6,159 nt of DNA, from NCBI GenBank assembly GCA_937958295.1, contig CALFEY010000325.1:1-6159 (forward strand). The letters run 5' to 3'. The DNA comes from an uncultured Pseudomonadota bacterium (GTDB lineage Bacteria > Pseudomonadota > Gammaproteobacteria > Burkholderiales > Casimicrobiaceae). Position numbers and translations under genes: made by a program. This document shows, one piece after another, positions 1 through 6,159 of the stretch (the first letter of the stretch is position 1; each line of letters opens with the position of its first letter). The notes under the pieces were generated by a model. It was not told the origin of the DNA. It saw only the letters and a list, made by a program, of their open reading frames with translations, and ran no database searches.

Positions 1-21
1 GGCCTGCGGCAGCGCGTTCCG

Positions 22-2889
22 CTACGCGCCCGGCCGGCGCTGCGCAGCGGCGGGCGGCAATGGCGCGAGGTAGCCGATCACGAGCAAGAGCAGCCCCACC
101 CCGATGAAGGCCACGATGCGCGTGAGCCCGGACAGCGCGGCGAGGTCGACGAGGAAGAGCTTGCCCACCACCAGGGCGAGGAGCGCCGCGCCCACCATCC
201 ACAACGGCCGAATGGCGCGCCGGGTGGCCACCAGCATCAGCGGCAGCGCGGTCACCGTCCAGGTGAGCGTGAGCGCGGCCTGGAGCACCTTCGAGCCCGA
301 CAGCGCATTGAACCGCCACGGGACGCCGAGCCACTGGTGCACGGTGCGGAACACGATCGCGTTCACGAGAATGAAGAGCGCGATGCCGAGCCACGCATAG
401 CGCGTGCGCAAAGCGCCGCGTGCCGTCCGTTGCGCCCAGACGAAGACCGTCCCCACGACCGCGAGCAGCGTGAGATCGAGCGGATTGGCGAGCGGCGCGT
501 AGGGCAGCGGCGGCGCCCCGCCCGGCGAGAACGCGTTGGCCAGCACGAACCACACGCAGGCGAGCGTGGCCAGGATCGTGGCAGCCGAGCGTTCGTAGGC
601 GTGGCGGTGCAGCGAGAACGGCCAGGGCGCGTCCGCGGGCAGCCGGGCCATCGCCACGAGGTAGAGCACCGCCGGCCACACGGCCGCGCACGGCATCCAC
701 GCGGAGCCGGGCGCCGAGACCCGGCCCGTCCACTCGCTCGCCTCCCAAGCCACCCAGGCCACGAACGCCACGGCCGAGGTCGCGTGCAGCGCGCCCACGC
801 TCCACGCCAGACGGGGTCCGACCACGACCTCGGGCGCCGCCAGGGCGCGGTCGGTCGCGCGCAGGAACGCGGCGTGCACGAGCCACGCCGCGGGCCACAG
901 GAGCCAGCCGTAGTGCAGGAGGGTGGTGCCGTTGTCGTCCCAGTCGACGAGTCCGACGGCGCCCATCGCGGGCAGCAGCGCGGCGGCGAACCATACGAGC
1001 CGGGGCCAGCGCAGCGCCGGCGCCAGAGCGAGCGCCGCGGCCGCACTGGCAAGCGCATACGTGAGCAGGGCATGCGAAGCGCCCGCCGCGGGGACGACCC
1101 GGTCGATCTCGAGCACGCCCGCAGCAGCCCACCAGCCGATGGCCCAGAGCACCAGGAACGGCGGGAGGCGCCCCTCGAGGGCGCCGATATCCTCGCGGTG
1201 GCGATCGCCCGCCCACGCGGTGGCCAGCGCCGCCAGCGCAACGAGGATACCGCCCAGGAAGACCGCGTTCATGAACAGGGGGCCGCTCGCCGACGGCGCG
1301 CCCGCCACGAATGCGAGCGCCGCCCCCAGCTGGAGCAGCAGGGCGAAGCCGCGGGCGAGCCGCTGCCGTTGCCGGCAGCCGATCCAGTAGACGGCCGCCG
1401 CCTCGAGCGCCCACCACGCGGTCGTCCATTGCGGATCGACCGCAAACGGGACGGCCGTGGTGAGGAAGATCACCGCGAGGACCACGAAGGACTGCGCGAG
1501 CAGGGGGAACCCGGGCTCGCTGCGCCGACGCAGCACGCCAGCGAGCAGCGCGTAGAGCGCGGCCAGTGCGAAGGCGCTGATGGCCACGCCGTAGCGCGTG
1601 TCGCGCAGGAGGGCCGCCTGCAGCGCGAAACCCACGAGCGGTACGCCGAAGACCAGCAGCCCGTCCACCGGCTGCGCCGCGCGCAGCGGCGCGCGCCGCG
1701 CGTAGAGGATGGCGATGGCGAGATAGAAGAGGAAGAACGCCACCAGGAACGGCTCGACCGTGGCGAAGTGCTCGGGACGATAGAAGCGATGCCCCCAGAA
1801 CGCCCCCAGCACGAACGTGAAGGCGAAGCCCAGCACGTTGAGCGCCCGCCACGACTTCACGAGCGCGAGGGCGAGGACCGCCACGTTGAGCACGAGGAAG
1901 TAGCCCAGCAGCAGCGCGGGCTCGCCCGCCGAAGTGGCCACCAGGAACGGCGCGAGGAAGCCGCCCGCCACCGCGAGGCCCGCGAGCGGCTGCGAGTCGG
2001 CACGAGCCGCGAGGAACACCGTGAGCGCGGACACCGCCACGAGCAGCGCAAAGGCCATGCGCGGGTCGAGGACGTCGTACAGGCGCAGGGCCGCGAAGGC
2101 CGTGAGGTACAGCACGCCCATGCCGGCGCCTTCGAGCGACACGCCATACCCGGGACGCGTGCGCACGAGGCGCGCGCCCAGCACCGCGAGCGCGGCGCCG
2201 GCCGCCGCCACCCCGGCAAGTCGCAACCCGATCGGCACCGTGACGAATTCGGCGAGGTAACGGAGGAGGAAGCCCACACCCACGAACAGCGCGATCACGC
2301 CTACGCGCGTGAGGAGGTTGCCGCCGGTGATCCATGCCCACACGGGATTGGGCGCGCGCGACGGCGGGACGGGCTCCGGTGGGACGTCCGCTGCCGCAGA
2401 TGGCGTTGGCACCGCGGACGGCGCATTGCCTTGCACCACCGACGGGGCCGTACGCGCCACGGGCTCGAGCGTGCCGTCGAGCGTGCGGATGAAGCCGTCG
2501 GGCGTGCCCGCGGGCGCCAAAGCCGTCTCGTCGCGCAGCGTCGCGTCCAGCGCGGCCTCGCGTACCGTCGCCTCGCGCAGCTCCGGTAAGGCCGCCGCCA
2601 CGTCGGGAGCGAGCCCCACCCGCTGTTCCAGGGCCGCGAGCCGGGCCTCGATGGCGGCGAGGCGGACGGCAACCGGGTCGCGCGCCGCCGGCACGGCAAC
2701 GCCGGGGGCCGGAGCGAGGAGGGCGGCGGCGGCCGCGCGGCGGGCCGCCTCGCGGGCCAGCGCCTGCGAGCGCGAACGCCAGGCAAGCATCACGATGAAT
2801 CCGGTGAAGGCGCCCGCGAGCGCCCCCGACCAGCCGAGCGCGAGCGCGCCCAGGATGAAACCGACGACGATGCCGAGCGCGATCATCAT
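22..2889 (-). CDS. DUF2339 family polytopic inner-membrane protein, 955 aa
   Basis: This is a large integral membrane protein of the DUF2339 family (Pfam PF10101 by recall), whose biochemical function is not established. Two N-terminal hydrophobic segments (about residues 3-37) precede an Ala-rich, probably coiled-coil stretch (about 71-115, including the heptad-like run IEARLAALEQRV) and a Pro/Ala-rich linker (about 125-180). From about residue 185 to the C-terminus the chain is a near-continuous series of hydrophobic helices. Family-like signatures are GGNLLTRVGVIALFVGVGFLLRY (189-211, in part), the GYGVSLEGAGMGVLYLTAFA region (248-266), WWALEAAAVYWIG (492-504), and the C-terminal GKLFLVDLAALSGLTRIVAF region (909-928). 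The ATG at 2889 has GAAGG 8 nt upstream; a second ATG follows at once at 2886. It lies 49 bp after the MFS-acyltransferase gene on the same strand, so it is probably the last visible gene of that operon. It appears intact. The family call is firm; any role in the cell envelope is inferred from its neighbour. Confidence 0.93.
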   Translation of the reverse strand: MMIALGIVVGFILGALALGWSGALAGAFTGFIVMLAWRSRSQALAREAARRAAAAALLAPAPGVAVPAARDPVAVRLAAIEARLAALEQRVGLAPDVAAALPELREATVREAALDATLRDETALAPAGTPDGFIRTLDGTLEPVARTAPSVVQGNAPSAVPTPSAAADVPPEPVPPSRAPNPVWAWITGGNLLTRVGVIALFVGVGFLLRYLAEFVTVPIGLRLAGVAAAGAALAVLGARLVRTRPGYGVSLEGAGMGVLYLTAFAALRLYDVLDPRMAFALLVAVSALTVFLAARADSQPLAGLAVAGGFLAPFLVATSAGEPALLLGYFLVLNVAVLALALVKSWRALNVLGFAFTFVLGAFWGHRFYRPEHFATVEPFLVAFFLFYLAIAILYARRAPLRAAQPVDGLLVFGVPLVGFALQAALLRDTRYGVAISAFALAALYALLAGVLRRRSEPGFPLLAQSFVVLAVIFLTTAVPFAVDPQWTTAWWALEAAAVYWIGCRQRQRLARGFALLLQLGAALAFVAGAPSASGPLFMNAVFLGGILVALAALATAWAGDRHREDIGALEGRLPPFLVLWAIGWWAAAGVLEIDRVVPAAGASHALLTYALASAAAALALAPALRWPRLVWFAAALLPAMGAVGLVDWDDNGTTLLHYGWLLWPAAWLVHAAFLRATDRALAAPEVVVGPRLAWSVGALHATSAVAFVAWVAWEASEWTGRVSAPGSAWMPCAAVWPAVLYLVAMARLPADAPWPFSLHRHAYERSAATILATLACVWFVLANAFSPGGAPPLPYAPLANPLDLTLLAVVGTVFVWAQRTARGALRTRYAWLGIALFILVNAIVFRTVHQWLGVPWRFNALSGSKVLQAALTLTWTVTALPLMLVATRRAIRPLWMVGAALLALVVGKLFLVDLAALSGLTRIVAFIGVGLLLLVIGYLAPLPPAAAQRRPGA

Positions 2890-2897
2890 GGTGACGG

Positions 2898-2902
2898 CCT
2901 TC
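2898..2902 (-). promoter_or_regulatory. Ribosome binding site of the DUF2339 gene
   Basis: GAAGG on the minus strand sits 8 nt before the ATG at 2889 and 11 nt before the adjacent ATG at 2886. The spacing favours the first of the two tandem ATG codons. The 49-bp gap that contains it shows no hairpin followed by a T-run, so I see nothing that would stop transcription arriving from the upstream gene. Confidence 0.6.
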
Positions 2903-2938
2903 GGTTCAGGAACGGGTCAGAACGCAAGAGACAGTCCT

Positions 2939-4822
2939 TCATCGGTCGTCACCGCGAAGCGCCAGCACGGTGGCGTGTAGCGCCGCGGGCGTTGCGCGGT
3001 CCGGCGGGACCGGCGGCGCCGCGACGATGCCGATGCGCGTGAACATGCCGCGGAAGCGCCGCATGGCGCGGCCGTCCGCCGCGCGGCTGAAGAAACTGCC
3101 CCAGAGGCCGCGCAGGGCCATCGGCACCACGGGCACGGGCGTCTCCTTGACCATGCGCTCGATCCCGGCGCGAAACTGCGCCATCTCGCCGTCGCGGGTG
3201 AGCGCACCTTCCGGAAAGATGCCCACGATCTCGCCCTCGCGCAGCGCGGCGGCGGCATCGACGAAGGCCTTCTCCTTGAGCGCGGCGTCCTCGCGTCCCG
3301 AGGCCACCGGGATCGCGCGCATCGTGCGAAAGAGCCAGTTCAGAAGCGGGATCTGGAAGATGCGGTGGTCCATCACGAAGCGGATGGGCCGCGGCACGCA
3401 CGCCGCGATGACCAGCGCGTCGACGTAGCTCACGTGATTGCACACCACGATGCACGGCCCCTCGGACGGCACGTTGTCCAGTCCCGCCTTGTCCACCCGG
3501 TACATCGTGTGGATGAGCATCCATGCCAGAAAGCGCATGAGGAACTCGGGCACGAGCTTGTAGATGAAGAGCGCCACCGCGGCATTGAGGATGCCCGTGA
3601 CGAGGAAGAGGTATGGAATGGACAGCCCGCTGCCCAGCAGCATGATCGCCAGGCCGGCGGAGGCCACCATGAAGATGGCGTTGAGGATGTTGTTGGCGGC
3701 GATGATCCGCGACCGGTACGCCGGGTCGGAGCGTTCCTGGATCAGCGCGTAGAGCGGTACGATGAAGAACCCGCCGAAGAGGCCGATCAGCACGAGGTCG
3801 AGCACCACGCGCCAGTGTCCCGGTCCGGCGAGGAACTCGGCCACGCCCACGAGCGAGATTGCCTGCATGTCGCTCGTGGCGAACCACAGGTCGACCGCGA
3901 ACACCGTGAGGCCGATCGAGCCAAAGGGAACGAGGCCGATCTCCACCTTGCGCCCCGAGAGCCGCTCGCAGAGGAGAGAGCCGGTACCGATGCCCACGGA
4001 GAAGAGCGCGAGCAGGAACGTGACCACGTGCTCGTCGCCACCCAGGACGTTCTTGGCGAAGTTGGGGAACTGGGTGAGGAAGGTGGCACCGTAGAACCAG
4101 AACCACGAGATGCCGAGCATCGACAGCCACACGATGCGGTTGCCGTACGCAAAGCGAATGTTGCGCCACGTCTCGGTGACCGGATTCCAGTTGATGGCAA
4201 GCGCCGGCGCGACGGCCGGCGTGAGGGGGATGGCGCGGCTCACGAGCCAGCCGGCGATGGCCACGCCGATCGCGGCGCAGCCGGCCAGCACCGGCCCCAC
4301 GCCGGGGACGGCCACGAGGAGCCCGCCGGCGATGGTCCCGAGGAGGATGGCCACGAACGTGCCCATCTCCACGAGGCCGTTGCCGCCCACGAGCTCGTCG
4401 TTGCGCAGGTGCTGCGGGAGGATCGCGTACTTCACCGGCCCGAACAACGTGGAATGCACGCCCATGAGGAAGAGCGCCACGAAAAGCAGCACGAGGCTCG
4501 GCAGCAGAAAACCCACCGCGCCCACCACCATGATCCCGATCTCCAGCACCTTGATGAAGCGGATGAGACGAGATTTCTCGTACTTGTCGGCGAGCTGGCC
4601 GGCCGTGGCCGAGAACAGCATGAACGGGAGGATGAACAGCCCCGCGGCGAGGTTCACGAGCGTGTTCGCGTCGAGCGTGGTTTGCGCCGCCGCGTGATAG
4701 GCGACGAAGATGATGAGCGCATTCTTGTAGATGTTGTCGTTGGCCGCCCCGAGGAACTGGGTCCAGAAGAAGGGGGCGAAGCGACGCTGCGCAAGGAGGT
4801 CGAACTGGCTCGGATGGGCCAT
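2939..4822 (-). CDS. LplT-like MFS transporter fused to PlsC-type 1-acylglycerol-phosphate acyltransferase, 627 aa
   Basis: This is a two-domain inner-membrane protein. Residues about 10-430 form an MFS transporter of the lysophospholipid transporter (LplT) type, with the characteristic N-terminal FLGAANDNIYKNAL (23-36), the cytoplasmic-loop motif GQLADKYEKSRLIRFIK (75-91) and about twelve hydrophobic segments. Residues about 437-627 form a PlsC/LPLAT acyltransferase domain with the catalytic HX4D motif (H463 to D468 in NHVSYVD), an IPV segment (504-506), FPEG (536-539) and a VPVVPMAL strand (563-570). In E. coli, LplT flips lysophospholipids inward and Aas re-acylates them; this fusion probably does something similar at the cytoplasmic face. 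The AMP-binding acyl-ACP synthetase domain found in Aas and in longer three-domain fusions is absent, although the PlsC domain ends normally. Start choice: ATG 4822 (GAAGG 11 nt upstream) gives the family-like N-terminus. A GTG at 4873 that overlaps the arsR stop, with AAGG 6 nt upstream, would add 17 residues. The exact acyl acceptor is unknown. Confidence 0.93.
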   Translation of the reverse strand: MAHPSQFDLLAQRRFAPFFWTQFLGAANDNIYKNALIIFVAYHAAAQTTLDANTLVNLAAGLFILPFMLFSATAGQLADKYEKSRLIRFIKVLEIGIMVVGAVGFLLPSLVLLFVALFLMGVHSTLFGPVKYAILPQHLRNDELVGGNGLVEMGTFVAILLGTIAGGLLVAVPGVGPVLAGCAAIGVAIAGWLVSRAIPLTPAVAPALAINWNPVTETWRNIRFAYGNRIVWLSMLGISWFWFYGATFLTQFPNFAKNVLGGDEHVVTFLLALFSVGIGTGSLLCERLSGRKVEIGLVPFGSIGLTVFAVDLWFATSDMQAISLVGVAEFLAGPGHWRVVLDLVLIGLFGGFFIVPLYALIQERSDPAYRSRIIAANNILNAIFMVASAGLAIMLLGSGLSIPYLFLVTGILNAAVALFIYKLVPEFLMRFLAWMLIHTMYRVDKAGLDNVPSEGPCIVVCNHVSYVDALVIAACVPRPIRFVMDHRIFQIPLLNWLFRTMRAIPVASGREDAALKEKAFVDAAAALREGEIVGIFPEGALTRDGEMAQFRAGIERMVKETPVPVVPMALRGLWGSFFSRAADGRAMRRFRGMFTRIGIVAAPPVPPDRATPAALHATVLALRGDDR

Positions 4823-4833
4823 GGGGAGCGGAA

Positions 4834-4838
4834 CCTTC
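4834..4838 (-). promoter_or_regulatory. Ribosome binding site candidate for the MFS-acyltransferase gene
   Basis: GAAGG on the minus strand lies 11 nt before the ATG at 4822, which is somewhat long. The competing GTG start at 4873 has AAGG (4880-4883) 6 nt upstream, inside the 3' end of arsR. Both are plausible. I prefer the ATG because the homologous part of the protein begins there (MAHPSQFDLLAQRRFAPFF). Confidence 0.4.
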
Positions 4839-4865
4839 GGATGTTTCCGTGAGGGCGTGCCCGCA

Positions 4866-5192
4866 TCATGCACGAGCGGCCTTGAAGTGGACGGCGAGGT
4901 AGTCGAGAACAGCCGTGAGGCCGCCGCGCACGGCGGCGGCGTCGGGCGTGTAGAAGACCTCCCGCCCCGCCTTGCGCGAGCGCAACACGCCGGCGTCGCG
5001 CAGCACCCGCAGGTGATGAACCACGGCCGTGCGCGACAGCGGCGTGGCCTGCGTGATGTCGCGGGCGGTGAGCGGCTCGCCCGACTCGAACATCAGCAGG
5101 ATGCGTTGGCGGTGGGGATCCCCCAGCGCGGTGAAGATGGCGGCCGTTCTCTGCCAGGCCCGCGGCAGCGCGCGTTCGTAGCTCGCTCGCAT
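4866..5192 (-). CDS. ArsR-family winged helix-turn-helix transcriptional repressor, 108 aa
   Basis: This is a compact ArsR/SmtB-type DNA-binding protein, expected to act as a dimer. The fold is readable: LGDPHRQRILLMF (23-35) is the classic ArsR second helix, LTARDITQATPLSRTAVVHHLRVLRDAGV (41-69) is the helix-turn-helix with recognition helix about 53-67, and LRSRKAGREVFYTPD (70-84) is the beta-wing. A final helix (about 86-104) would form the dimer interface. There is no cysteine anywhere in the protein, and the alpha-3 ELCVCDL-type metal motif is replaced by LTARDIT, so classic arsenic, cadmium or lead sensing is unlikely. The ATG at 5192 is chosen because GGGAG lies 6 nt upstream and the protein then has normal family length; an in-frame extension to 5282 would run through the operator dyad. 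It is the first gene of an apparent operon with the MFS-acyltransferase and DUF2339 genes and probably represses it. The inducer is unknown. Confidence 0.93.
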   Translation of the reverse strand: MRASYERALPRAWQRTAAIFTALGDPHRQRILLMFESGEPLTARDITQATPLSRTAVVHHLRVLRDAGVLRSRKAGREVFYTPDAAAVRGGLTAVLDYLAVHFKAARA

Positions 5193-5198
5193 CGAAAT

Positions 5199-5203
5199 CT
5201 CCC
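5199..5203 (-). promoter_or_regulatory. Ribosome binding site of the arsR-type gene (decides the start)
   Basis: GGGAG, within GGCGGGAG on the minus strand, is separated by 6 nt (ATTTCG) from the ATG at 5192. This supports the 108-residue form over the 138-residue frame that opens at 5282 inside the AT-rich dyad region. Confidence 0.7.
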
Positions 5204-5241
5204 GCCGGACGCCCGCCCATGGCATTCGTCGGGCACCGGCC

Positions 5242-5275
5242 AATACAACTATATGACTAGTTACGTAGTTGTATT
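5242..5275. promoter_or_regulatory. Probable ArsR-type operator: 34-bp dyad with perfect 10-bp arms
   Basis: The left arm AATACAACTA (5242-5251) and right arm TAGTTGTATT (5266-5275) are exact reverse complements separated by 14 bp. The palindrome ACTAGT (5256-5261) lies at the same dyad axis (between 5258 and 5259). The element can also be read as two overlapping 16-bp sites: AACTA-N6-TAGTT at 5247-5262 and its near-mirror GACTA-N6-TAGTT at 5255-5270. The 40 bp from 5241 to 5280 contain 13 G/C bases, against a strongly GC-rich background. It begins 49 bp upstream of the arsR ATG and overlaps a candidate minus-strand -10 box, as expected for autorepression. No T-run and the position upstream of both genes argue against a terminator. 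Confidence 0.75.
5248..5253 (-). promoter_or_regulatory. Candidate -10 box of the arsR / MFS-acyltransferase / DUF2339 operon
   Basis: TATAGT on the minus strand matches the sigma-70 -10 consensus TATAAT at five of six positions. It would give a start of transcription near 5241 and a leader of about 50 nt containing the arsR ribosome binding site. It lies inside the left arm and inner flank of the dyad, so a bound repressor would block it. The -35 region at the usual spacing (around 5271-5276, AAATAC) is poor, so the exact position is tentative. Confidence 0.4.
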
Positions 5276-5352
5276 TACGCACCGCCTTGGCCGGGCTGTC
5301 AAGCGGGACGCGAATGCCAGCCGACCGGCGGCGCCTGCCGGGCCGGGCGCGC

Positions 5353-5358
5353 TACAAT
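5353..5358 (+). promoter_or_regulatory. Candidate -10 box of thyA (leaderless or near-leaderless)
   Basis: TACAAT matches TATAAT at five of six positions and ends 6 bp before the thyA ATG, so the predicted first transcribed base falls at or within a base or two of the start codon. No Shine-Dalgarno sequence is visible in the bases between it and the ATG or just upstream. No convincing -35 hexamer is present at 16-18 bp spacing (the region around 5329-5337 is all G and C). Confidence 0.45.
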
Positions 5359-5364
5359 CCCGCC

Positions 5365-6159
5365 ATGCAGGCGTACCTCGACTTCATGCGGCACGTGCGC
5401 GATCGCGGCGTGCGCAAGGACGATCGCACCGGCACCGGCACGCTGTCCGTGTTCGGCTACCAGATGCGCTTCGACCTGGCTCGCGGCTTTCCGCTGCTCA
5501 CCACCAAGAAGGTGCACACGAAGTCGATCGTGCACGAGCTCCTGTGGTTCCTGCGCGGGGACACCAACATCGCCTACCTCAAGGCCCACGGCGTCAGCAT
5601 CTGGGACGAATGGGCCGATGCCAACGGCGACTTGGGCCCCATCTACGGTTACCAGTGGCGCTCGTGGCCCGCGCCCGATGGCCGCCACATCGACCAGTTG
5701 GCGCAGGTGGTGGCGGACATCCGCCGCAACCCGGACTCGCGCCGGCTCATCGTGTCGGCGTGGAACGTCGGCGAGATTCCCCGCATGAAGCTGCCGCCCT
5801 GCCACGCGTTCTTCCAGTTCTACGTGGCCGACGGACGGCTCTCCTGCCAGCTCTACCAGCGCAGCGCGGACATCTTCCTCGGGGTACCCTTCAACATCGC
5901 CTCGTACGCCCTGCTCACGCACATGGTGGCGCAGCAGACCGACCTGGCCGTGGGCGATTTCGTGTGGACGGGGGGCGACTGCCACCTTTACCTCAATCAT
6001 CTCGAGCAGGTCGAGGCGCAGCTCGCCCGCGCGCCACTCGCGTTGCCGCACCTCGTGCTGAAACGACGTCCCCCGACCCTGTTCGACTACGTCTACGACG
6101 ACATCGAGGTCGCCGGCTACGAAAGCCATCCGGCGCTCAAGGCGCCGGTGGCGGTGTAG
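5365..6159 (+). CDS. thyA: Thymidylate synthase ThyA, 264 aa
   Basis: ThyA methylates dUMP to dTMP in the cytoplasm, using 5,10-methylenetetrahydrofolate as both one-carbon donor and reductant; it supplies the only de novo dTMP in cells that lack ThyX. With the ATG at 5365 the protein is 264 residues, the same length as E. coli ThyA, and the key residues fall at the same numbers: R21, E58, W80, R126-R127 (reaching into the partner subunit's phosphate site), catalytic C146 in LPPCHAFFQF, R166 and S167 in CQLYQRSADIFLG, D169, N177, and H207 and Y209 in GGDCHLYLNH. The upstream in-frame codons from 5269 show no family similarity, so they are excluded. The stop codon is the last triplet of the window, so the gene is complete. 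It is divergent from the arsR operon and probably transcribed independently. Nothing about its sequence looks unusual. Confidence 0.98.
   Translation: MQAYLDFMRHVRDRGVRKDDRTGTGTLSVFGYQMRFDLARGFPLLTTKKVHTKSIVHELLWFLRGDTNIAYLKAHGVSIWDEWADANGDLGPIYGYQWRSWPAPDGRHIDQLAQVVADIRRNPDSRRLIVSAWNVGEIPRMKLPPCHAFFQFYVADGRLSCQLYQRSADIFLGVPFNIASYALLTHMVAQQTDLAVGDFVWTGGDCHLYLNHLEQVEAQLARAPLALPHLVLKRRPPTLFDYVYDDIEVAGYESHPALKAPVAV

Noticed and set aside
1..21. A possible start of a further gene after the DUF2339 stop codon
   Set aside because: Only 21 bases are available and they contain no start codon or ribosome binding site on either strand that I can support.
337..2589. Plus-strand open frame of 750 codons opposite the DUF2339 gene
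   Set aside because: The translation is dominated by Arg, Glu, Gln, His and Gly with no hydrophobic core or known motif. This is the usual antisense shadow of a GC-rich gene with G/C-biased third positions, and the minus-strand frame has clear family signatures.
3365..4852. Plus-strand open frame of 495 codons opposite the MFS-acyltransferase gene
   Set aside because: It has the same low-complexity Arg/Glu/His-rich composition and no ribosome binding site or recognisable domain. The opposite strand encodes intact LplT-like and PlsC motifs across the same region.
4823..4865. A possible hairpin (GGAA / TTCC) between arsR and the MFS-acyltransferase gene acting as an attenuator or terminator
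   Set aside because: The stem is only 4 bp with a long loop and no T-run, which is within chance expectation.
5242..5275. The dyad as a bidirectional transcription terminator
   Set aside because: It lies between two divergent gene starts, its arms are AT-rich rather than a GC stem with a T-run, and it overlaps a -10-like hexamer. An operator fits better.
5269..5364. An in-frame N-terminal extension of thyA from the upstream ATG
   Set aside because: It would add 32 residues unlike any ThyA and would start inside the right arm of the operator dyad. The ATG at 5365 gives the standard 264-residue enzyme.
5299..6129. Minus-strand open frame of 276 codons opposite thyA
   Set aside because: It is antisense to a thyA with every catalytic residue in place, and its Val/His/Gly/Arg-rich translation resembles no family.

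Overview
The window is a GC-rich stretch of a Gram-negative bacterial chromosome, most likely a betaproteobacterium or a related proteobacterium. That placement is inferred from high GC, third positions dominated by G and C, the family content and the style of the thyA upstream region; the sequence has no taxonomic marker. It holds four protein-coding genes, packed tightly except for one 172-bp divergent intergenic region. I see no RNA genes, insertion sequences, CRISPR arrays or phage genes.

On the minus strand, read right to left, three genes follow one another with gaps of about 40-50 bp and no visible terminator: a small cysteine-free ArsR-type repressor (4866-5192), a fusion of an LplT-like MFS transporter with a PlsC-type acyltransferase (2939-4822), and a large polytopic DUF2339 membrane protein (22-2889). 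They look like one operon. The first 21 bases lie beyond the DUF2339 stop codon and hold nothing I can name.

On the plus strand, thyA (thymidylate synthase, 264 aa, all key catalytic residues present) runs from 5365 and its stop codon is the last three bases of the window.

Between arsR and thyA is a sharp AT-rich island holding a 34-bp dyad (5242-5275) with perfect 10-bp arms and a 6-bp palindrome at its centre. It overlaps a plausible -10 box for the arsR operon, so it is the probable autoregulatory operator. thyA appears to have its own promoter, with TACAAT ending only 6 bp before the ATG and no ribosome binding site, which suggests a leaderless or nearly leaderless transcript.

The working model is an envelope-lipid operon. 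A ligand-responsive repressor would control a protein that could flip lysophospholipids inward and re-acylate them, followed by a membrane protein of unknown function. The signal sensed, the acyl donor and the role of DUF2339 cannot be read from the sequence.
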